Counted from the first letter of the stretch, positions 44,805 to 53,676 are shown. The stretch is DNA of 64,000 nt from Altererythrobacter sp. XM-24bin4 (GCA_003149575.1 QCWG01000001.1:773183-837182); one strand, 5' to 3'. Program-made: numbers and translations. Notes: a model not told the origin generated them from the sequence alone.

Positions 44805-44886
44805 AATTCTCAGGTGGCAGAGCAGGAGGGATTATCTGCGCTTTGTGGTCAATGAAAACACAGTGGGCAAACTCAACCCATACTAA
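44805..44886 (+). pseudogene. 3' remnant of a gene cut by the IS3 element
   Basis: Directly after the IS3 end an open frame with no start runs to a TAA at 44884-44886. It encodes 26 residues that read like a natural protein C-terminus (RRDYLRFVVNENTVGKLNPY). Nothing upstream can belong to it. I cannot name the family. It is probably the tail of an island gene lost by an IS-mediated deletion. Confidence 0.45.
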
Positions 44887-44900
44887 ATAATTGAGTTATT

Positions 44901-45010
44901 TCAATAAATTTGGAACTGTCGTGTTGTCGCGGGCCTTTTTCCGGGCCTTTTCAATATGCCTCAATAATTTGAACAATTTATTCAGTGGCTTAAATCGTCA
45001 GTGCGGTGCT
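44901..45010. repeat. AT-rich repeats, possible integrase arm sites
   Basis: TCAATAAATTTG (44901-44912) and TCAATAATTTG (44961-44971) are near-identical direct repeats, both followed by GAAC. AATAAATT (44903) and AATTTATT (44975) form an inverted pair. Between them GGGCCTTTT occurs twice in tandem. Short repeats like these beside a tRNA-type att site are typical of integrase arm sites. Confidence 0.4.
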
Positions 45011-45025
45011 TCTTCTGGGCACCAT
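45011..45025 (+). repeat. Right attachment repeat of genomic island
   Basis: TCTTCTGGGCACCAT, an exact copy of the last 14 bases of tRNA-Leu with CCA plus one base (19702-19716). The bases to its left do not match the rest of the tRNA, so this is not a second tRNA gene but the duplicated attachment core. Confidence 0.87.
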
Positions 45026-45099
45026 TCACTCATACATCGACCTTCACAAGTTTTTAACATTCGTTGGAGGTCATTTGGGCCGAATTTTGCAAAGTTGAT

Positions 45100-45131
45100 G
45101 TTGGTAAAACTTGGCCTGCTGTTTCACCAAC
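45100..45131. promoter_or_regulatory. Inverted repeat before the CoA-transferase gene
   Basis: GTTGGTAAAAC (45100-45110) and GTTTCACCAAC (45121-45131) pair at 10 of 11 positions across a 10-base spacer, 84 bases before the ATG of the CaiB-like gene. It may be an operator for an acyl-CoA-responsive repressor, or an RNA hairpin. The rest of 45026-45214 shows nothing else. Confidence 0.45.
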
Positions 45132-45214
45132 TGGTAACCTGCAATCTGGACGAGAAACACTTGTCACTTAAGCTGCGAAGCGGCATGCGAGCTATGTGAG
45201 AGGAGTGGTAGTGT

Positions 45215-46297
45215 ATGTCGCGATCAAATGGTCCATTAACCGGTCTTAGAGTTGTTGAGTTCGTAGGGATCGGGCCTGGCCCCCATGTGGCGATGTTGCT
45301 GGCCGATCTGGGCGCAGAAGTTGTCAGGATCGAGCGCCAAGGCGGTCAGATCATGAACCCAGTGGTTGAACGCGCGCGGCACCGGGTCGCAGTCAATGTG
45401 AAATCAGAGCAAGGCAAGAAATTCTGCCGCGACGCGGTGGCTAATGCCGATGTCCTTCTGGAGGGGTTTCGCCCGGGCGTCATGGAGCGCCTTGGCATGG
45501 GCCCCCAAGAGATGCTCTCGATCAATGAGCGACTGGTTTATGCCCGTATGACTGGCTGGGGCCAGGAAGGCCCGATGGCGCAGGCTGCCGGTCACGATAT
45601 CAATTACATCGCAATTACCGGTGCGCTTTCTGCTGTCGGTAAGTCCGGTGAAACAGCGACCCCGCCGCAAAACCTTGTCGGCGATTTTGGCGGGGGATCA
45701 ATGTATTGTGCGTTTGGTATTCTTGCGGCGCTTTATGAGCGAGAACGCTCGGGCAAAGGCCAAGTCGTCGACGCGGCCATTGTGGATGGTGTGACAAGTC
45801 TGATGAGCTTCTTTTTCGGTGTGCGGTCTCGGCCCTATCTCACCACAAAACGCGGGCAAGGCATGCTAAGCGGCGCGGCGCATTTCTATCGTTGTTATGA
45901 ATGTGCTGACGGGAAGGAAATTTCAGTCGGCGCGATTGAACCCCAGTTCTACGCCGAGCTTCTGGAGAAGGCAGATGCTCCGGCCGAGCTGCGCGAAGGG
46001 CAAATGGATCCGCGCAATTGGGATGAGTATACCGATAAACTTGCGGCGCTGTTCAAGACCAAGAGCCAGTCTGAATGGAGCGAACTTCTGGAAGGAAGCG
46101 ACGCTTGTTTTGCACCTGTGTTGGCGCTTGATGAGGCGCGCAACCACCCTCACATGAAAGCGCGCGGGGCATATGAGCAGCGCGAAGGTGTCTGGCACAC
46201 CGCGCCGGCTCCACGCTTTAGCCGCACTCCCGGTACGATCCGCGACAGTGTTGAGGATGGTGCAGACGTTGTCGCCCGCTGGAACGGGGAAGGGTAG
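45215..46297 (+). CDS. CaiB/BaiF-family CoA transferase, alpha-methylacyl-CoA racemase-like
   Basis: A 360-residue class III CoA-transferase-fold protein. The N-terminus [33 protein letters not shown] and [18 protein letters not shown], with [28 protein letters not shown] (catalytic His and Asp region), match alpha-methylacyl-CoA racemase rather than formyl-CoA transferase. It would epimerise 2-methylacyl-CoA esters of branched lipids or sterol side chains. AGAGGAG lies about 10 bases before the ATG. A MaoC-like gene follows after 5 bp, forming an operon. It is the first gene after the island's right repeat. Confidence 0.92.
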   Translation: MSRSNGPLTGLRVVEFVGIGPGPHVAMLLADLGAEVVRIERQGGQIMNPVVERARHRVAVNVKSEQGKKFCRDAVANADVLLEGFRPGVMERLGMGPQEMLSINERLVYARMTGWGQEGPMAQAAGHDINYIAITGALSAVGKSGETATPPQNLVGDFGGGSMYCAFGILAALYERERSGKGQVVDAAIVDGVTSLMSFFFGVRSRPYLTTKRGQGMLSGAAHFYRCYECADGKEISVGAIEPQFYAELLEKADAPAELREGQMDPRNWDEYTDKLAALFKTKSQSEWSELLEGSDACFAPVLALDEARNHPHMKARGAYEQREGVWHTAPAPRFSRTPGTIRDSVEDGADVVARWNGEG

Positions 46298-46302
46298 AGG
46301 TC

Positions 46303-46755
46303 ATGGCGGGCAGGTACTTTGATCAATGGCAGATTGGGGACCGGATCGAACACGAGATCCACCGGACTGTAACAGAGACCGACAACCTGTTGTTCTCGAC
46401 CATGACGCACAACCCGCAGCCACTGCACTTAGATATTGAAGCCGCCAAGAAGAGCGGATTCGGGCAGATTCTGGTCAATTCTACCTTCACGTTTTCGCTG
46501 CTGGTGGGGCTTTCGGTTGGAGATACGACGCTCGGCACGCTGGTCGCCAATCTAGGCTTCAACAATGTAGTGACGCCGAAGCCGGTCTTCATCGGTGACA
46601 CTTTACGAGCGTCGAGCGAAGTGAAGGAGCTGCGGGAGAGCAAGTCGCGCCCCGAAGCGGGAATCGTGACTTTTGTTCACGAGATGCACAATCAGCGGGA
46701 CGAAGTGGTTTGCCGCTGTGAACGCTCTGCCCTGTTGCTGCGCAGCACAGGCTGA
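46303..46755 (+). CDS. MaoC-like acyl-CoA dehydratase
   Basis: A 150-residue hot-dog fold protein. [48 protein letters not shown] includes the hydratase 2 motif (Asp/His equivalents in [10 protein letters not shown]), followed by [21 protein letters not shown]. It resembles mesaconyl-CoA hydratase and (R)-specific enoyl-CoA hydratases. Together with the racemase-like gene 5 bp upstream it suggests breakdown of a branched acyl-CoA. Confidence 0.9.
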   Translation: MAGRYFDQWQIGDRIEHEIHRTVTETDNLLFSTMTHNPQPLHLDIEAAKKSGFGQILVNSTFTFSLLVGLSVGDTTLGTLVANLGFNNVVTPKPVFIGDTLRASSEVKELRESKSRPEAGIVTFVHEMHNQRDEVVCRCERSALLLRSTG

Positions 46756-46842
46756 CGCTACGGCAAACACGGGGTGACCGCCTCTCTCTTGACGTATTCC
46801 CCCTGATGCGCGCACACTCTGCACTGGAGTGGGAGAGAACGC

Positions 46843-48777
46843 ATGCACAAGCAGGCTAAGCGATATTTTCTATTAGGGGCCGTGACATTCGCACTGGCTG
46901 CTTGCGGTCAAGGCGTTGACGCGGATCAGCAAGGCACCGGCGAAGGAACGATCGAACTCGCAGAGTTCCCTGATCGACCATATTGGGGCGATACCCACCT
47001 GCACACAGACAATTCTATCGACGCCTTCGGCTTCGGTGTGCGGCTTGGACCGGAAGAAGCGCTGATGTTCGCCAGCGGTCAGGAAGTCACCGCAACAACC
47101 GGGATGCGGGCCAAACTCGCACGTCCGCTCGATTTCCTTGTCATCTCGGATCACTCCGACGGGCTAGGTGCGACACGCAGGCTCTACGATGCGCCTCGGC
47201 TTGGCGTCGTTGCCATGGGCGATGAGACTATGCTGCGTTGGTATGACATGATGCACGAGAGCCCAGAGCAGTCACAGCGCGCGATCGGCGAGTTGATCAC
47301 TGCTGCTGCTAACGGAACCCTTCCGGAGGCGATGACGAACAATCCAGAGGAGCAGGACGCTGCCACGGCCGAAATCTGGGGCGCGCACCTGGAAATGCTT
47401 GATCGCTACAATAAGCCGGGTAAATTCACGGCCTTTGCTGGGTTCGAATATACGCTGATGCCAGACGGAAACAATCTCCACCGCGTGGTGATGTTTCGTG
47501 ACGGGCTGGACAGGACTGGGCAAGTCCTGCCTTACCCGGGAATCAATTCGGATATCGAAGGCCTTTGGGACTATATGCTTGCCTACGAGCAAGCAACGGG
47601 AGGGCAGGCGCTTGCTATCCCACATAATTCGAACCTCTCTAATGGCTTGATGTTCGAACTGACTATGCCCGGCGGCGGGCCGATAACGGCTGAGTACGCA
47701 CGTAAGCGTGCAGCGGCGGAGCCGGTGGTCGAAGTTACCCAGATTAAAGGAGACAGCGAAGCGCATCCGTTCCTGTCACCCAATGACGAGATGGCGGGCT
47801 TTGGTGTCAAAGGCTGGGAGCTGGGCAATCTGCCACTGACCCGCGAAACCACCAACGATATGCTCGCGGGCAATTACATACGCGAGGCTTTGAAGCGCGG
47901 ATTGTCGCTCGAAGAACAATTGGGTGTAAATCCCTATGCTTTCGGGATGATTGGCTCGACTGACAGCCACACTTCGCTGGCAACAGGCGACGAGGACAAT
48001 TTCTACGGAAAGCATACCGGCAATGAGCCGAGCTATCAGGATCGCGCCCTCGAGGGCCAGAATCTAGGAACGCGCATTGGGCGCTTTGGCTGGCATTATC
48101 TGGCTGGCGGCTATGCCGCGGCTTGGGCGCGGGGCAATACCCGCGCAGAGATATTCGACGCGTTTCAAAGGCGCGAGGTCTATGCCACGACCGGCCCGCG
48201 CATGACGGTGCGCCTGTTTGGTGGCTTTGATTTCTCTGAGGCGGATTGGGACGGCGATTGGGTGCGTGCGGGCTATACTCGCGGCGTACCTATGGGCGGA
48301 GAACTGGAAGACCGCGGCAACGCGCCGACTTTCCTGATCTCGGCTCTTAAGGACCCCGACGGCGCGAACCTTGACCGTGTTCAGGTCGTCAAAGGCTGGG
48401 TAGATAGCGCAGGCGAGCTGCAAGAACGCGTGTATGACGTATCCTGGAGCGACATGGACAAGCGCTCTCGAGTGGGCGGAAATGTCCCGGCAGTAGGTGA
48501 CACCGTTGATCGCGCCACCGCGACCTATACCAACGATATTGGCGCCGCTGAGCTACGAACAGCGTGGACAGATCCGGATTATGTCGAGGGGCAGCGCGCC
48601 TTCTACTACGTGCGTGTGATCGAGATACCTACGCCGCGCTGGACACTGTTCGATGCGGTGCGCTTCGGCATCGAGTTGCCTGAAGATGCGATGGCGGATG
48701 CAGTGGCGCAGGAGCGCGCTTACTCATCTCCGATATGGCTTAAGCCGGCACCGCCAGCGATTATGGAGCAACAATGA
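46843..48777 (+). CDS. DUF3604-domain lipoprotein
   Basis: A 644-residue protein with a lipobox (GAVTFALAACGQ, Cys21). It has a DUF3604 domain: PYWGDTHLHTDNSIDAFGFG, then FLVISDHSDGLG, GFEYTLMPDGNNLHRVVMF, AIPHNSNLSNGLMF and GMIGSTDSHTSLATGDEDNF. The pattern of HxH, SDH, H and DSH resembles the metal ligands of PHP-type phosphoesterases, so a metal-dependent hydrolase outside the cytoplasm is likely, but no substrate is known to me. The C-terminal part (EVYATTGPRMTVRLFGG, then YVRVIEIPTPRWTLFDAVRFG) is typical. The next two genes overlap in series by 4 bases. Confidence 0.9.
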   Translation: MHKQAKRYFLLGAVTFALAACGQGVDADQQGTGEGTIELAEFPDRPYWGDTHLHTDNSIDAFGFGVRLGPEEALMFASGQEVTATTGMRAKLARPLDFLVISDHSDGLGATRRLYDAPRLGVVAMGDETMLRWYDMMHESPEQSQRAIGELITAAANGTLPEAMTNNPEEQDAATAEIWGAHLEMLDRYNKPGKFTAFAGFEYTLMPDGNNLHRVVMFRDGLDRTGQVLPYPGINSDIEGLWDYMLAYEQATGGQALAIPHNSNLSNGLMFELTMPGGGPITAEYARKRAAAEPVVEVTQIKGDSEAHPFLSPNDEMAGFGVKGWELGNLPLTRETTNDMLAGNYIREALKRGLSLEEQLGVNPYAFGMIGSTDSHTSLATGDEDNFYGKHTGNEPSYQDRALEGQNLGTRIGRFGWHYLAGGYAAAWARGNTRAEIFDAFQRREVYATTGPRMTVRLFGGFDFSEADWDGDWVRAGYTRGVPMGGELEDRGNAPTFLISALKDPDGANLDRVQVVKGWVDSAGELQERVYDVSWSDMDKRSRVGGNVPAVGDTVDRATATYTNDIGAAELRTAWTDPDYVEGQRAFYYVRVIEIPTPRWTLFDAVRFGIELPEDAMADAVAQERAYSSPIWLKPAPPAIMEQQ

Positions 48778-49583
48778 CGCTACCAAACTGGGCGCGCGAG
48801 CCTCTCGTACATTTTCTGGTAGCCGGCATCGTCATCTTTACGCTGCTGGCGTGGCGGGGCGGTGATGTCGATCCTGCCAGCCGCACAATCGAAGTCGACC
48901 GCGAACAGCAAGCGCAAATTGCTTTAGTATTTGAGCGGACGATGAACCGTGCGCCGACCGATGCGGAGCTGGATGCGCAGATAGAGGCGTATGTGCGCGA
49001 CGAGATCCTATACCGAGAGGCCTTGCGGCTGGGGCTCGACCAAGGCGATGCCGTGGTCCGGCGGCGCATGGCGCAGAAGATGGACATCCTTGCCAGCTCG
49101 CAAGCCGAAACAGTCCAGCCTTCGGAAGAGACATTGCGCGCGTACTACGATACCAACCCGCAAGCCTTCGCGAGTGACGTGAGATACACGCTGGATCAGC
49201 TGTGGTTCGAGGACAGAAAGGGTGCAGAGCGAGCCCTGACCTATGTCGAGACGGCTGATGTCGCGTTTCAACTTGGCCAAAGGATCAGCCTGCCACCATC
49301 GGTTGATGCGATGACGAGCAAAGAGCTTGCGGACAGGTTCGGGATGCAGTTCGCACAAAATCTGGATGGTCTGGAGCCTGGTGAAAATTGGCAGGGGCCG
49401 GTTGGATCGGGGCTGGGCTGGCACCTGGTTCGGCTTAAAGTTCGTGACGCTTCCAAAGTGCCTCCGTTTGAAAATGTTCGGTCTGATGTTGAAGATCACT
49501 GGCGCACTCAGACAATCGCCCGCCGCAAGGAAGAGGCTTTCCAGCTATTGCGGGATTCCTACAAGGTGACGGTCAAAAAGTGA
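48774..49583 (+). CDS. Peptidyl-prolyl isomerase, PpiC/SurA-like, membrane-anchored
   Basis: A 269-residue protein with an N-terminal membrane helix (LVHFLVAGIVIFTLLAW), a SurA-like helical chaperone segment (NRAPTDAELDAQIEAYVRDEILYREALRLGL) and a parvulin-like domain (VRYTLDQLWFEDRK, GENWQGPVGSGLGWHLVRLKV). It overlaps the DUF3604 gene and the HupE-like gene by 4 bases each. It may fold the DUF3604 lipoprotein or a partner in the periplasm. Confidence 0.88.
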   Translation: MTLPNWAREPLVHFLVAGIVIFTLLAWRGGDVDPASRTIEVDREQQAQIALVFERTMNRAPTDAELDAQIEAYVRDEILYREALRLGLDQGDAVVRRRMAQKMDILASSQAETVQPSEETLRAYYDTNPQAFASDVRYTLDQLWFEDRKGAERALTYVETADVAFQLGQRISLPPSVDAMTSKELADRFGMQFAQNLDGLEPGENWQGPVGSGLGWHLVRLKVRDASKVPPFENVRSDVEDHWRTQTIARRKEEAFQLLRDSYKVTVKK

Positions 49584-50551
49584 GAGCACTTCTCGCTCTG
49601 GCTTTGGCATTTTTTGCCGCGTTTCCAGCTATGGCAGACGAAATTCGGCCGTTCTCGATCGAATTCGCGGAACAAGAAAAAGGCGTCTGGGCACTCAACT
49701 GGAAGCAACCTGTTTCGGCGCTCAACGGAACCGAAATCATTCTGCCCCGAATTCCAGAGAATTGTTCTCTCCAAGGTGAGCCAGTGGTCAGGACAGTCAA
49801 TCTCGCTTTCATTGGCCATGCTGACGTAGCGTGTGACGGTGACATCGCGGGCCAGGCTTTTGCGTTGCCGCAGCTGCTGGGCGGAGCCGATGCTTTGCTG
49901 CGAGTTCTGCCTCTGGATGCGCCTGCGCAAACCCATCGTCTGACTGCAAGCGAACCCTCCGTCACCATCTCCGCGCAACCGGGCGCGTGGCAGGTGTTCA
50001 CCACCTATCTGGTCATCGGTGCAGAGCACATTCTGTTTGGCTGGGATCACTTGCTGTTCGTGATTGCGCTGGTGCTGCTCGTGCAGAAGGGATGGGCGGT
50101 TGTTAAGGCGGCCACAGCGTTCACAGTGGCGCATTCCATCACATTGGTCGCGTCGACCCTGGGCTATGCAGGATTGCCGCAAGGCCCGGTGGAAGCCCTG
50201 ATTGCGCTCTCGATTGTTTTCCTGGCGGTTGAGCTGACGACAACAAACCGCGAGACGTGGACGCGGCGCTGGCCGTGGATTGTCGCTTTCGGGTTCGGAC
50301 TATTGCACGGATTTGGCTTTGCCGGAGCCTTACGCGAGATCGGCTTGCCCGAAGGAGAAGTCCCGGCGGCGTTGCTGGCATTCAATCTGGGCGTCGAAGC
50401 AGGACAGCTAATGGTTGTCGCAGCCGTACTTCTGCTGCGTTCAGCCATTCAACGGCTGGTGCCAAAGGCTGAAGCACCCGCGCTGAAATTTACGACCTAT
50501 GCGATCGGGATCACTGCCGCTTACTGGCTGGTCGACCGGGTCATTTCATGA
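49580..50551 (+). CDS. HupE/UreJ-family membrane protein
   Basis: A 323-residue protein with a signal peptide (LLALALAFFAAFPAMA), an N-terminal periplasmic domain of about 130 residues and six or seven membrane helices. The HupE motif is clear: VIGAEHILFGWDHLLFVIALVLL, TAFTVAHSITLV, VEALIALSIVFLAVEL and FGFGLLHGFGFAGALREIGLP, with conserved His and Asp residues. HupE/UreJ proteins transport nickel or related metals, and this longer version is uncharacterised. The start is a GTG that overlaps the upstream stop (GTGA). Its end overlaps the convergent efflux gene by 31 bp. Confidence 0.9.
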   Translation: MRALLALALAFFAAFPAMADEIRPFSIEFAEQEKGVWALNWKQPVSALNGTEIILPRIPENCSLQGEPVVRTVNLAFIGHADVACDGDIAGQAFALPQLLGGADALLRVLPLDAPAQTHRLTASEPSVTISAQPGAWQVFTTYLVIGAEHILFGWDHLLFVIALVLLVQKGWAVVKAATAFTVAHSITLVASTLGYAGLPQGPVEALIALSIVFLAVELTTTNRETWTRRWPWIVAFGFGLLHGFGFAGALREIGLPEGEVPAALLAFNLGVEAGQLMVVAAVLLLRSAIQRLVPKAEAPALKFTTYAIGITAAYWLVDRVIS

Positions 50552-51954
50552 CTGTCGCCACCTAGCGCTAGCCACAGTTGGACGCGTGCCCGGTTGGCTT
50601 GTCCAATTGCGATGGCCAGCCGCTCTCCGCTGGCATCGGCAGCACGGCGTGCTTCCAGCACGGTGAGGAAGTCGGCGAGACCTGCGCGATAGCGTGTCTC
50701 TGCCAGAACATAGGCTCGCTCCAGCTCTGCATTCTCGCGCGCAGCGGAATCCACTTGAGCATCGCTTCCTGTCACTGCGCCATAGGCAGATTCGGTCTCG
50801 CCCAAGGCATTGAATACTGCACCGCGATAGGCCGCAAACGCGGTGCGTTTACCGGCAGCCGCGCCATCGATTTGCGCTTCGATGCGTCCGAAATCGAGCA
50901 ATGGTGCGGTCAGACTACCTGCGGCTGTGTAGACATCGCTACCGTCGTCGAACAGCTTGCTGAAATCGAAGGCCAACAGGCCCAGCGCACCCGATAAAGT
51001 GAGCCGAGGAAAGCGCAATTTTGCCGCAGCGGCAAGGTCAGCATCCGCGGCGGCAAGCTCAGCTGCGGCAACGCGCACGTCGGGTCGGTGGGTCAGCAGA
51101 AGCGAAGGAAGCGCAACCGGGGCTGCCGACACCCGATCATCCTCTGGTTCTTCGAGAAGCTGGCTGCCAATAGTCAGCGGCGACTGAGCAGTCAGTGCTA
51201 CCAGCCGACCGAGAATTCGTGCTCTTTCGCCCGACAGCGCAGCGATGCGCGAGCGTGACTGGCTCGCCGCTGCCTCTGCACGAACGCGATCGAAGCCCGG
51301 GGCCAGTCCAGCTTCTTCGCGCTTGGTGGCAAGTTCAGCCAACCGTTCAGCTGCATAAAGGTCCTGCGCCAGTGCCCGCGTGCGTGCATCGTTGGTTCGC
51401 CAGTCGATGACAGCGCCGGCAATCTCGGCGAGTAAGGTAATTCGAACAGCTTCCGAGTTGGCGCTGGCTGCATCAAGCCGCGCAAGGGCAGCGCGCTCGC
51501 TCGCCTTCAGGCGCCCAAAGATATCGATCTCCCAGCTAGCCGTCAGGTTTCCTGCATACGATGTTCGCTCAGTGTCAAACGCCGCACCACCGGGTAAATC
51601 GACCCCGAATTGTGCAGGATTGGTTCGGTTCGCTGTGACCGATGCAGATGCGCCGACAGACGGAAGACGGGCGGCTCCGGCTCCGCTTGCATTGGCGCGG
51701 GCGGCATCAACGCGTGCCATAGCCTCGGCCAGACTAGGCGCGTCTTGAAGCGCGAGTTCAGCGAACGTTTCGAACGCTGGGTCATTCGTTGGTAACAACT
51801 GCGCCAAGCTGGCCGCTTCTTTTGTTTCTGGCGAATAGATGAATTCTTCCGGCAGTTCGGGTGCCGGGGTCGCGATTTCAGGCGGTGGACCTGCAACGCA
51901 GCCCGCAAGCGCAAGCGAAGCAGCAGCCAAGAAGGATGTTGAACGAGGCATCAT
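50521..51954 (-). CDS. Outer-membrane efflux lipoprotein, NodT family
   Basis: A 477-residue TolC-like outer-membrane factor of RND/ABC efflux systems. The lipobox SLALAGC (Cys19) anchors it. Two efflux repeats of long coiled coils are visible (SLAEAMARVDAARANASGAGAARLPSVGASAS and TRYRAGLADFLTVLEARRAADASGERLA). YAGNLTASWEIDIFGRL is the NodT hallmark. It is the last gene of a four-gene exporter operon and overlaps the adaptor gene by 4 bases. Confidence 0.95.
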   Translation of the reverse strand: MMPRSTSFLAAASLALAGCVAGPPPEIATPAPELPEEFIYSPETKEAASLAQLLPTNDPAFETFAELALQDAPSLAEAMARVDAARANASGAGAARLPSVGASASVTANRTNPAQFGVDLPGGAAFDTERTSYAGNLTASWEIDIFGRLKASERAALARLDAASANSEAVRITLLAEIAGAVIDWRTNDARTRALAQDLYAAERLAELATKREEAGLAPGFDRVRAEAAASQSRSRIAALSGERARILGRLVALTAQSPLTIGSQLLEEPEDDRVSAAPVALPSLLLTHRPDVRVAAAELAAADADLAAAAKLRFPRLTLSGALGLLAFDFSKLFDDGSDVYTAAGSLTAPLLDFGRIEAQIDGAAAGKRTAFAAYRGAVFNALGETESAYGAVTGSDAQVDSAARENAELERAYVLAETRYRAGLADFLTVLEARRAADASGERLAIAIGQANRARVQLWLALGGDSHEMTRSTSQ

Positions 51955-52937
51955 TGCTCTTTCGCTTCCGCCGCCAGAATGAAGGCATCGACTTGCTGGC
52001 CGACACGGAAGACCTCGCGAGCCTCAGCGGGTAGGGCAAAGATCATCTGCATTACCCGCACATCAACCCGTTCGGCCGCTGAATTGGTAAGTGATCTCTT
52101 GGGAACGACAAGTGGCTCTGCTCTTACAAAAGTGGCTTCGAAACGTTGTTCGGCGGCGCCTCTTGGCGAAACAATTGCTGGTTTTCCTTGAGCGACGCGT
52201 GTCGCCTCATCCTCATCAATGTCGATGCGGATGTGCAGCGGGCGGGTTTCGCCCATGCGAATGAAGGGTTCGCTGTTCCCGCCCATCGTCGAAACGAATT
52301 CGCCTGGCCGGATATTGACTGCCAGTATCTCGCCCGCAATCGGTGCGCGCACAGTCAGGCGCTCCAGCTCTGTGCGTGCACTGCCGGCAGCAGCCTGCGC
52401 CGCCGCGAGGCGGGCTTGCGAAAGCTGCAGGCGTGACGCGGCAGATGCAGCCGAGCCCTCTGCGCGGATCACTTCTGTACGACTGACGGCTGCTGGGTCT
52501 TCGATTGCGGTATAAAGGTTGAGCTGCTGCTGAGCGGTATCGCGCGCGGTCTGCGCTTCAGCGATGGCAGCACGCGCTTCAGCGATGGCGGCATTCGCTT
52601 CGCTGAGGCGCGCGCGCGCCGCCCGTTGGTCTACCACGAAAAGAGGCTCGCCCATGTCAACAAAGTCACCCGGCACCACGCGCAGGTCTGTGACTAGTCC
52701 CGATAGTGCGGTGCCGATATCGATGATCTCGCTCGAAGGCTCGACTACGCCAGCTCCAGCAACGCGCGGCGAATCTGCCAGCTCGCCGCTTGCTTTCAGG
52801 GGAGTTTCTTCCGGCTCGGCCAAGTCTCGATCCGGCAGATTGCTCCAGATGAAGAACACCGCGATGATCAAGCCAATCACGGCAATTATTGGAAGCGCCT
52901 TCCGAGAGAAGCTGATATTTTCTGGGAGGATAGCCAT
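51951..52937 (-). CDS. HlyD/MacA-family periplasmic adaptor
   Basis: A 328-residue membrane fusion protein. An N-terminal helix (ALPIIAVIGLIIAVFFIWS) is followed by a barrel-sandwich (GTALSGLVTDLRVVPGDFVDMGEPLFVVDQ), a long alpha-hairpin rich in Ala, Glu and Arg, and RAPIAGEILAVNIRPGEFVS. It links the inner-membrane ABC pump to the NodT channel. The ATG at 52937 (MAILPEN) is preferred to the frame opening at 52970, which would overlap the ATPase gene more deeply. Confidence 0.93.
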   Translation of the reverse strand: MAILPENISFSRKALPIIAVIGLIIAVFFIWSNLPDRDLAEPEETPLKASGELADSPRVAGAGVVEPSSEIIDIGTALSGLVTDLRVVPGDFVDMGEPLFVVDQRAARARLSEANAAIAEARAAIAEAQTARDTAQQQLNLYTAIEDPAAVSRTEVIRAEGSAASAASRLQLSQARLAAAQAAAGSARTELERLTVRAPIAGEILAVNIRPGEFVSTMGGNSEPFIRMGETRPLHIRIDIDEDEATRVAQGKPAIVSPRGAAEQRFEATFVRAEPLVVPKRSLTNSAAERVDVRVMQMIFALPAEAREVFRVGQQVDAFILAAEAKEQ

Positions 52938-52938
52938 A

Positions 52939-53676
52939 TCAGTGGTCCTTCGGCATCTCTGTGCCGTCATGGGTTATGCGTCCGTCCTCCAGAACGAGGA
53001 TGCGGTCAGCGAGGTCAAAAATTCGGTTGTCATGTGTGACGATGATGCAGGCCCGGTCTTCTGAGACCGCCACTTCGCGCAGCAAGTCCATGACGCGCCG
53101 CCCTGATGTGGCATCAAGCGCAGCGGTCGGTTCATCGCACACAACCAGACGCGGTTCGTGCACAAGCGCACGGGCAATCGCGACGCGCTGTTGTTGCCCG
53201 CCAGAGAGCTGGTTGGGAAGCTTTCCCGCCTGATCGCCAATGTTCAGTTTTTCCAGCATCGCGACCGCTTTTTCACGCGCTTTATGGCGATCCTCGCCAC
53301 GTGCAATCAACGGAACAGCCGCGTTGGATGCGGCATCGATCGATGGGATCAGATTGTATTGCTGGAAAATGAAGCCGATATTGTCGAGCCTGAAGTTGAC
53401 GAGTTTGGTGTCCTCCAGATCGTAAATCTCAGTTCCGAACACGCGAACATCGCCTTCGGTCGGATAGAGAATGCCGCACATGATCGAGATCAGCGTGGTC
53501 TTGCCCGAACCGCTCTCGCCGACAAGGTAAGTCATCTTGCCTGGTTCGATATCGACATCGATATTGTGCAACACGCGTTGCGTTTGCTGACCGGTTTGGA
53601 AATCGCGCGAGATATTGCGCGCGCAGATCGCGGCATTCGGGTCACAGCCCCCGATGGCTCTGGTATCAATCATCAT
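52939..53676 (-). CDS. ABC exporter ATP-binding protein (MacB/DevA-like)
   Basis: A 245-residue ATPase. Walker A is VGESGSGKTTLI, the Q-loop is FIFQQYNLIPSIDA, the signature is NQLSGGQQQRVAIARAL, Walker B is RLVVCDEPTAALD and the H-loop is IIVTHDNRI. It belongs to the LolD/MacB/DevA group that drives mechanotransmission exporters. The frame opens at 53829 but the ATG at 53676 (MMIDTRAIGG) overlaps the permease stop by 4 bases and is the natural start. Confidence 0.95.
   Translation of the reverse strand: MMIDTRAIGGCDPNAAICARNISRDFQTGQQTQRVLHNIDVDIEPGKMTYLVGESGSGKTTLISIMCGILYPTEGDVRVFGTEIYDLEDTKLVNFRLDNIGFIFQQYNLIPSIDAASNAAVPLIARGEDRHKAREKAVAMLEKLNIGDQAGKLPNQLSGGQQQRVAIARALVHEPRLVVCDEPTAALDATSGRRVMDLLREVAVSEDRACIIVTHDNRIFDLADRILVLEDGRITHDGTEMPKDH

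Larger units (their letters stand above)
19717..45025. mobile_element. Genomic island integrated at tRNA-Leu, catabolic
   Basis: About 25.3 kb lie between the two copies of the tRNA-Leu 3' repeat. All aromatic-degradation genes, their regulators, two insertion sequences and a gene remnant are inside; core-type genes resume on both sides. No tyrosine or serine recombinase gene is present, so the island is probably fixed or can only move with help. Boundaries rest on the 15-bp repeat and on gene content. The exact recombination point within the repeat cannot be seen. Confidence 0.82.

Noticed and set aside
45001..45025. A second tRNA-Leu gene at the right edge
   Set aside because: Only the last 15 bases match; the acceptor 5' strand, anticodon arm and T arm are missing.
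44891..45199. A 102-codon frame across the right attachment repeat
   Set aside because: It crosses the att core and AT-rich repeats, shows no protein-like pattern and has no ribosome site.
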